NCBI GenBank assembly: GCA_900552655.1
Contig: USAE01000063.1
Span: forward strand, 1 to 7,642
DNA: 7,642 nt
Direction of reading: 5' to 3'
Origin: an uncultured Clostridium sp.
Lineage (GTDB): Bacteria; Bacillota; Clostridia; TANB77; CAG-508
The number at the start of each line of letters is the position of its first letter. The first letter of the stretch is position 1. A program made the translations under genes and the position numbers. This document shows positions 1 through 7,300 of the stretch, in pieces. The notes beneath the pieces are model-generated. The model did not search any database and was not told the origin of the DNA. It was given only the letters and a program-made list of their open reading frames with translations.

Positions 1-60
1 CAGCGCCAAGGCTTACACGGTTCGCTTCGTTTTGCATTTCTTTACCCTCGCTTTTTACTG
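1..60. other. GC-richer segment running off the left edge, identity unknown
   Basis: About half of the first 60 bases are G or C, against roughly a quarter in the rest of the window, and the change near base 55-60 is abrupt. Two frames are open across it. On the minus strand an ATG at 37-35 is preceded, seven bases upstream, by GAGGG, a good Shine-Dalgarno sequence, and opens MQNEANRVSLGA before the window ends. On the plus strand a frame is open from base 1 to a TAA at 127-129. Neither peptide is a family I recognise, and 12 codons cannot establish a gene. It may be the start of a minus-strand gene or part of a dispersed repeat. Bases 80-253 to its right are plain AT-rich sequence in which I see no gene or structured element. 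Confidence 0.35.
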
Positions 61-79
61 TTTACATTTAACTCGAAAA
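59..79 (+). repeat. Left copy of an imperfect inverted repeat flanking the Rpn remnant
   Basis: Reading the plus strand inward, these 21 bases match 19 positions of the 22-base minus-strand sequence at 1095-1074, with two A/G transitions and one single-base gap. Both copies begin TGTTT and end with the eight-base core CTCGAAAA. TTACTG precedes both copies, though in the right copy it is separated by extra T bases of a terminator. They lie about 1 kb apart, in inverted orientation, on either side of a decayed transposase gene, as the terminal repeats of a mobile element would. In DNA this AT-rich a chance match is possible, so the role is inference. Confidence 0.35.
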
Positions 80-253
80 TCCGAACAATTTTAAAAATGG
101 GAATATTCGCAATTTTCTTGCTTAATTAATTTTTCACTTCTTAATATTTAATAAAACTAATTTCTTAGTAGATATTTCTCTTTTCCTCTATTCTATCTTA
201 TATAACTTAGCTTTAATTGTAAATATAAGTTACCCTCACAACGCACACAAAAA

Positions 254-278
254 AAGCTGTACCTTTTACGCACAGCTT
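254..278 (-). terminator. Intrinsic terminator downstream of the Rpn remnant
   Basis: On the minus strand AAGCTGT (278-272) pairs perfectly with ACAGCTT (260-254), a 7-bp stem closing an 11-base loop. The 3' arm runs straight into a T tract (complement of the A-run 249-255), then GTGTG. The hairpin begins about 45 bases past the TAA at 326-324. That is the geometry of a rho-independent terminator for the minus-strand gene. In the plus direction only a weak CTTT follows, so it is mainly one-way. Confidence 0.75.
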
Positions 279-323
279 CTTTCCAGTTTGTTATTTACAT
301 TTTTATAACATTTTAGTTTTCTA

Positions 324-923
324 TTATTTTATCTCATATTCTACTTCGCTTTTTAACTTTTCTTTTATATTTTCTATTTCTTCTAAAGTTAAATTTGTTA
401 CTTCTTCTATAGTTGCTTCTTCAATTCCTTTTTTTAGCATCTTTATTGCAACTTCCTCTTTTCCTTTCTTTAATCCTCTCTTTTCTCCTTCTTTCATTCC
501 TTTTTCTATACCCGCTTCTTCTGCAGAATGCATACCACTATTCCAATCTCTTTCCCATTTCTCTCTTAAGAAAGCCATTCTTTTTACTGCTTCATCTCCT
601 CTTAAGTATTCCCATTCTTGGCTAGCTTTTGCTATCTTCTCGTTTTCTCTTACTGCCATTTCTATCTCCCCCTTTCTCTTATTACATATAAATTCTAACC
701 ATTGCCTTAACCTTTTATTTTCTTCTTTTTTATTTTCTATTAGCTTTGGTAGTTCTAAAAAATGTAACTCTAACTTATCTGTCATTACTTCGTTTAATTC
801 ATTTTCTTTCAACAGTCCTTTCGAGTGAAACTTTTTCCAGTTGAATATATTAAACATTAATATATTTATTCCTATTACTTTGTTATTTTTTTCGTATGCT
901 TCTTCATTTATTTTACTAAATAT
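324..923 (-). pseudogene. 5'-truncated Rpn-family recombination-promoting nuclease / putative transposase (PDDEXK superfamily)
   Basis: From the ATG at 857 the frame gives 177 residues. They match the C-terminal half of Rpn/PDDEXK-type transposases, usually about 270-310 residues long. The landmarks are FHSKGLLKENE, then LTDK-like MTDKLELHFLELPKL, then LRQWLEFI, the stretch VRENEKIAKASQEWEYL, and a charged helical tail GIEKGMKEGEKRGLKKGKEE ending in a short helix-turn-helix-like motif (IEEATIEEVTNLTLEEIENI). Family resemblance continues upstream of the ATG: the codons at 902-858 read EAYEKNNKVIGINIL, equivalent to the strand that normally precedes the 'FHS' motif. The frame closes at a TAA at 926-924. 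The AGGA nearest the ATG is 12 bases away, a poor ribosome site, so 857 is probably not a genuine start. The N-terminal catalytic core with its D...(D/E)xK residues is missing. I therefore expect no nuclease activity. The gene ends in tandem stops (TAATAG) and its own terminator follows. The family assignment comes from remembered motifs, not a search. Confidence 0.8.
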
Positions 924-1030
924 TTAACTTCTATTCAACCTTTTTTCATCGTTCTTTTTCGACTTTATTTTTATTATTGCTACTTTATATTATTAATATT
1001 ATTTGCAATAAATTTTCTCAATTTAGCTGG

Positions 1031-1083
1031 AGCTCATAAAAACCTAACTACCTATGAATCCGAATGAAGTGTTTTTTCGAGCT
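1031..1083 (-). other. Imperfect hairpin upstream of the Rpn remnant
   Basis: The arms 1031-1043 (AGCTCATAAAAAC) and 1071-1083 (GTTTTTTCGAGCT) are complementary at 11 of 13 positions. In minus-strand RNA one of the two differences becomes a G-U pair, leaving a single A-A mismatch around a 27-base loop. An alternative outer pairing, TTTAGCT (1022-1028) with AGCTAAA (1080-1086), would extend or compete with it. No U-tract follows on either strand, so it is not a standard terminator. It overlaps the right inverted-repeat copy and may be a folded end of the decayed element. I see no gene between 924 and 1095 apart from this. Confidence 0.35.
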
Positions 1084-1095
1084 AAAGTGCAAACA
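1074..1095 (-). repeat. Right copy of the imperfect inverted repeat flanking the Rpn remnant
   Basis: Read on the minus strand this is TGTTTGCACTTTAGCTCGAAAA, the partner of the plus-strand copy at 59-79. It directly abuts the bidirectional terminator, so if it is an element end, the element inserted just behind the terminator of the giant surface-protein gene, a tolerated site often used by insertion sequences. The boundary is inferred, and I could not identify a target-site duplication. Confidence 0.35.
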
Positions 1096-1135
1096 AAAAA
1101 ACAGTAAGTATATATTACTATACCTACTGTTTTTT
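1096..1135 (-). terminator. Strong, near-symmetrical bidirectional terminator of the giant surface-protein gene
   Basis: The outer arms 1096-1106 (AAAAAACAGTA) and 1125-1135 (TACTGTTTTTT) are perfect complements over 11 bp. The stem continues inward with a G-U pair (minus-strand RNA, 1124/1107) and another 5 bp (1108-1112 with 1119-1123), leaving a 6-base loop at 1113-1118. That makes about 17 bp in all. The A-tract and T-tract make it work in either direction: seven T on the minus strand, six T on the plus strand. It lies about 180 bases past the TAA at 1319-1317. It is the only U-tract hairpin I found in that 3' flank, so it probably ends the transcript of the giant gene and isolates it from the Rpn remnant. 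Confidence 0.75.
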
Positions 1136-1265
1136 CTACACACACTTATTAATTTTTTATTATTCAAATTTGTCTTTTTTAATTAGGTATTTTTTCGTCT
1201 ATTTTTAATTCAATATTTTCTAAGTAACTTTATTAAAATCAGTTTTATTACTTATTCTTATGCTC

Positions 1266-1289
1266 CTAGGTACACACACTTTTACCTAG
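1266..1289. other. 7-bp perfect hairpin in the 3' flank of the giant gene
   Basis: CTAGGTA (1266-1272) and TACCTAG (1283-1289) are exact complements around a 10-base loop rich in CA steps. It lies about 30 bases after the stop codon. No run of T follows on the minus strand, so it does not look like a terminator by itself. It could protect the 3' end of the message or be a chance palindrome. The rest of 1136-1316 is AT-rich with no gene: the only nearby minus-strand ATG (1300) opens just ten codons. Confidence 0.3.
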
Positions 1290-1316
1290 CCAAAGCATTT
1301 CTTTTTAGCAGGGATT

Positions 1317-4300
1317 TTAGCAACGTCCCTTTATCCCTATTTTCTTTCCTAATACAAATAATATTATTCCTACTCCTATTATGCTTATCACTATCCATAC
1401 TATTCCCATTTTCGTATTTCTAGTTTCTCCTTCGCTCGCATAATATTCGCTTAAATTATTTGCTTCTATTTTTTCGTTCTCACTTACCACCTCCTCTTTC
1501 GTCGTATCTAATAACTCTTCCCCATTGTATATTCGGTAATCGTCTATTTCTTCATCATATACACTTATATATTTTGTTTCTTTTAAAGAGTTATTAGTTG
1601 CATTGTTATTTATTCCCTGTGCTGTATTTGCTTCGGTAGTTGTGATATTTTCTTTATGTACTTCTGTGACTATGACGCCTTCTGTATTCACAGAATTATT
1701 TGCAATATTTTCACCTTGCTCAAAATCACTTAAATTCTGTTTTTCTATTGCCTCTTCTATTGGTGTTTCTTCTAATTTTGTTTGTAATTCTTTACTCTCT
1801 TCATATTTACTCAATATTTCTTGTGACACTCCAGAAGTTACATTTCCTATTTCAGATAGTTTTTCTTTTAAATAATCGAATAATCCTACTTTTTCTTCAT
1901 CAATACTATCCTCATCCGAAGAAATAAAAATTACTTCTCCTGTTTGATAATTAAATTTTATTTTATCTCCATTTTTGTATGTTACTTCTACCTCGTGTGA
2001 ATCATTATTCAAATTGTTTCCTATGCTCTTAATATCTAAGTTCACAAAATCTTCTGGATATTCTATTGGCTCTTTTAAGTCATGTAGTTTTCCATCTGAA
2101 CCTAACACTGTTTCGTATTCTTTTCCATTATAGCTATCAATTATTAAATTGTTTGCCACTAGTGTTATACTTTCATTACTATCTTCTGAACTACTTAAGA
2201 CACTTGGTATTGCATATAAGTTATTATCTTTTACATACAATTTAGCATTTCTTGTTGCTTTACCTCCATCTAAAGAACTTATTACAGAATATGTACTGTA
2301 TGTTTCTATTGTTTTGTTATTATATTTAAAGATTTGTTCTGGTTCTTCGTTATTATTTTCAAGAGCATCTACATTAGTATTATTGCTTAAAATATTATCT
2401 ACTATATGCTCTTCATCTTTTGGAATATCTATTCCTTTTTGATTTAATAAATAACTTGTATTACTTAATAATGGATATTTATTATTTGGTAGGCTATCAA
2501 AATTCCAATAACTAGCACTCCACCATAATTTTGAAGTATAAGTTGTTTTATTTTTAAGATCTTCTTCCACTAAGTATTTGTCTTCCGTAAAATAATTACT
2601 ATTTATATCTATATTTTTACCATTTATTGTTCCATATTTATAAATGTATGTATTGGGCAGATTAGCATTTTCTATTTTTCTACTACCTACTCCTGGTGAA
2701 GAAGTACTTTCATCTTCTGTTGTAATATACAGTTCAAAATAATTCCTTCTAAAATAATTTGCAGGATTATATAGTTCAACATCTATTTTTCCAAATAGAC
2801 CACCTATATTATTATTTCCACTTATATTTGCACTTACATAACAATAGCTAATATATGTAGCATTATTAGCAGCTGTTACTCCTGTATTAGGGAAATATCC
2901 TACTATACCTCCAATATTACTATTTCCTTTTATTGTTGCATTATTATATAGATAACTAATTGAATTTCTTGTTGTTTCTCCAATTATTCCACCTATATTA
3001 TTGGTTCCTACTATTTTACAGTTATATACATATACCCTACTTATGTCAAAATTATTAATTCCTGCTATTCCTCCTACATTGTTTCTTCCAGTTATATCAC
3101 TATTTTCTATATATACATCTTCTAACACTCTATTATTACGACCATTAATTCCTCCAACATAATCCCCTGTTGAAATTATTTTAGAGTCACTTACATAAGC
3201 ATTATTAACTTTTCCAAGGCCATATGTAGCTCCAAAAAGTCCTCCTGCATAATTTCCAGTACTTTGCAAGTTTAAATTTGTAACTTCTAAATCATATGCT
3301 GTATAAGCTTGCCCTGCTATTCCTCCTACGTAATTTGTTCCATTAACATTAGTGTTTTTAGAAATTATATGTCTACAATAACCTAAATATCCCGCAACAC
3401 CTCCTACATATTCCTTACCACTAATAGTGTTACCTTCCATATTAATATTAGAAAACCAAATAATTTTTTCTGTGCCATTATCTATTGCTCCAACTATTCC
3501 ACCCACTCTGTTTGAAGTTCCAATTATATTGGAATTATTAATAGTTATATCTTTTATTTCTGAATTTTCTTGAGATATCATATATCCAAATATTCCTCCA
3601 GCATAGAATTCGCAATTTACATTAATATCCTCCGCTACTATACCAGTAAAATTACCTGAAATCGTACGCCCTACTAATCCTCCTATATAGCTTTTTCCTA
3701 CTATTTCTATATTATTTAGATTTATATTTTCTATAGCCATGCTCTTATTTCTAGAAATAGGTGCTACATAAGAAGCTTTTGGTGTATTAATGGTTATATC
3801 TTTAAAAGTAATATTTTTAATATTTCCGCTATTTCTTAAAATAATTCCTACATTATTTGTAGCATTTTGTGAGTTTATTTCTACATTTTCAAACGTAATA
3901 TCTTTTATCTCATTCTGTACAAAATTTATAAGTGCACAATTATTATCTAGTTCCAAATTAATATTTTTTAATACATGGTTATTCCCATCAAATCTTGATA
4001 CATTTATTTTATTTTTAATATTTGTTTTTCCTAAAAAATCCATATCACTCATAATTCTATAATTTTGTATCGCTTTTTCATCTATGTTTTGCCAATCTTC
4101 AAAAGTATATATTTCTTTATAGAATTGCACATTTATCTTCATATCGATATTTTCTTCTTGTTCTTTATCATTGTCTAAATATATTATTTTAGATAGTCTA
4201 TAGCTATCATAATATTTTTGAGGTTTACCTGTTATTTCTATATACGTAATTTTTTGAGATGTTATATTTCTATTTATCTTTGTTTCCATATCCTCTATGT

Positions 4301-7300
4301 TTATATCTGTTATTTGAGCTTCATTTAAGTTTTCTATTTCTAGTCTTATATTTACTGTATCATTATTAATTTTTTCTAGTTCTATATTATTTATATTAAA
4401 CTTATTATCACTTTTTAAATTAATATCTTCTTGATTTGGTAATAATTCATTTGTAGTAGAATTATATAGTTTTGGCAAAATTCCATCTTTTGTCTTTTCA
4501 AAATTCAAGTTTTTCATTTCTAAGTAATTTAAATATGTATTTTCCTTTGTTAATTCATCAAATGTAAGAGTTCTTCCTCCAGAATTATTTTTATATCCAT
4601 TAATTAACTGGCCTTCATATATATAGTTTTCAGTTTGTTCGTTTATATTTCCAGATATATTTCCGATATTTTCAGAACTTGATGAGCTATATAAATTCCC
4701 AATTGCCAAATTTTTTTCTACATAATAATTATTTCCTGTAGAATTATTTCCAACGATTCCTCCAATGTTATCAGAACTACTAGATATATTTACAAAACTA
4801 AAATTATTCTTAATATTTCCCTTTGTTTTTCCTGCAATTCCACCTAAATTTGAATTATCTGATTTTATACTTCCATATGTATAACAATTACTTACATTCC
4901 CTGTATTATTTTCGTTTCCTATTATTCCACCAATGGCTGTTTCTATAGCATCATTTATCATTATATCAACATTATTTGTATAGCTATTATTTATTTCCAC
5001 ATATGATCCATTTCCTACTAATCCTCCTGCATAAATAGTATCTAATTGACCATTTGCAGTTATTTTAGAGTCCGTTGCCGAAGAATTCATTATTCTTCCA
5101 CCTGTTGATTGCCCAACTAAAATTCCTATATAACCTGTTACTGGTGTTCCACTAATACTTGATACTTTTATAAAATTTGCATTTTTCATATGAACATTAT
5201 CTAATACAGCTCCTCTAGAAAGCATTCTAACTAGACCTTGTTCTCTTCTATCTGTGTTATTCTCATTTATAAAATTTTCTACAAATAAATTTTGTATTTT
5301 TCCAGTTAAAGTTGTAATTAATCCTCCTGCATTGTTTCCAGATAAATTAATGTTTTTTATTGTATGTCCATTTCCATTTAATATTCCTTTATATTCTGTT
5401 ATTACGAAATTCGTAGCATTTCTAAAATCTAAATCATTTTCCAATATATAATTTTCTGTAGGATATTTACTTATCTCCTTCCAATCATCTATTGTATATA
5501 TCTTTCTATATAAATCTACATCTATTGTTCTTTCCCCTGACTCAAATTCTCTTTTATATTCATTAAATGCCCCTTTACTTGTAATACTTAAAATATCATA
5601 ATTTGAAACATATATAATTGGTTCTTTTAAGTTAGCTATTACTTCTGTTTTTCCAGATTTATATTCCTGAGATATTATTTCGCATTTTAAGTTTTCTATT
5701 TCTATATTTGTTATTGTTTCTCCTGATGGGTTATTAATATTAAATTTTACTTTGGCACTATCTGAATTTTGCTCTAGCACTTCAGAAGAAATTACATCTA
5801 CCAAATCTGCGTCTTCTATTTCTGGTAAATTTATATATTCCTGTGCTGGCATGCAAGTTGGCATATTTAATTGTGGATAATACCCTTGTTCTATTAAATT
5901 ATCTACATTAAATGCATTTTCTGAGTTTAAAATTTTATTCTGAAAATCCACATCTTTTAATGCCAATTTGGTCGTGTTTTTATCTGAAGAATTAGTAAAA
6001 ACTTTATCTGAAAAATAATATGAATTTTCCACTGTTCCAGAACCATTTGGTACATTAGGTCCATTTTTAATGTTACTACTTATATTTGTAGTATATACAT
6101 TCTTAATACTAGAATATTCATTATTTTTTTCTACTATATTTCCAATAGAATAAGTATCGTCTCCAGTTTCAACTTCTGTAGTCATTAAGCTATATACGTT
6201 CTCTATTTTGCCATCTGTTATATTACATTGAGTAATACAACCAACTTGAACATTATTAATAGAATTTAGTATTTGTATATTTTCGCCATAAATATATCCG
6301 TTTTTTATTGTTCCATAATTCCAGATAAATGTTCCTCCAAGATTACCAGAACTAATATATAACGGTTCCTGCATATTAATTACAAAATTCTCTAATGTTC
6401 CGTAATTTTGTTGACCTAATGGTCCAATATCAGCATTCTCAACTTTATATGTTTCTTTAATATTTACAATGATATTTCTAATTGTTCCATAATTTGTATT
6501 ACAAAGACCGAATATCCATGCAATTGCTGAGTTCGAATAACTAATATCTAATACTAAATTTTCTATAAGTCCACTATTTCCTATATAATTTATTGCATGT
6601 GAAACTTTAGATAAATCCACTGTAAATGTATGTCCATCAAAGTCTATATGCGTATTAAAATAAATATTTCCAGAAGTTACCTTGCTTTCGGCTACAAGAT
6701 CATTTGTTATTATGTAATTTCCATCAGGTTGAATATTATAAAATTCATCTATTGTACCAATACCTTTTAATTCTTTGTCATTACTATTTATTTCTTGCGT
6801 AGATAATATATATTCTCTGTTATGTACTTTTATTAATAATTCTAATTTATAATTTGTATTATTTTCTAATTCCATGTCTAAATTGTTTAATGTAATTCCT
6901 GTTGTACTATCAGGCAAGTTTTCATATTCTTCTTCATTTACTAACTCATTGTTTTGGTATGTTCTTATATAATATTTATCTGTTACTAGTTCTTCTTGCT
7001 TATTTTCTATTTGAGTATTTATTTGTACCTTTTGAAAATATTTAAATTCTTCGTATTCTGTTTTTTGAGTTCCTAACTCAATTTGTAAATCTTTTAATAA
7101 TAAGTATGCATCATTTTCGCTAGAACTAACTCTAAAACCTATATATCCTGTATCATCTATTTGAATTGTCTCTTGTAACTCTACATATGTATCTTTATTT
7201 AATTTATCAGTTATGTTTATTGCTTTAGTAGTCTTAGACCTTAATAGCAGAACTTCTTTCATATCTCCTTCTATTTTTGCCTTAAAAGAAATTGTGACAT

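Noticed and set aside
1..60. tRNA or other structured RNA fragment in the GC-richer left edge
   Set aside because: I found no cloverleaf arms, no TTC-A/GA T-loop in context and no CCA end. The segment is too short to judge.
1..129. Plus-strand frame open from base 1 to a TAA at 127-129
   Set aside because: It overlaps the GC shift and the inverted repeat, the downstream half is of intergenic composition, and the peptide resembles no protein I know.
413..625. 70-codon plus-strand open frame rich in Leu/Phe/Ser
   Set aside because: It lies antisense inside the Rpn remnant, and its Leu/Phe bias is the expected complement of Lys/Glu-rich codons. No family resemblance or ribosome site.
986..1012. 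Possible minus-strand promoter (TTGCAA followed by TAATAT-like boxes)
   Set aside because: Spacing is too short for a sigma-70 type promoter, and such matches are everywhere in AT-rich DNA.
1270..1300. Ten-codon minus-strand reading frame beginning at the ATG at 1300, just after the giant gene
   Set aside because: Too short, lacks a convincing ribosome site, and overlaps a hairpin.
1603..5451. Several plus-strand open frames of 65-97 codons (1603-1875, 1700-1927, 2149-2442, 3790-4062, 5254-5451)
   Set aside because: All are antisense to the giant gene, are hydrophobic shadows of its Asn/Glu/Ile-rich codons, and match nothing.
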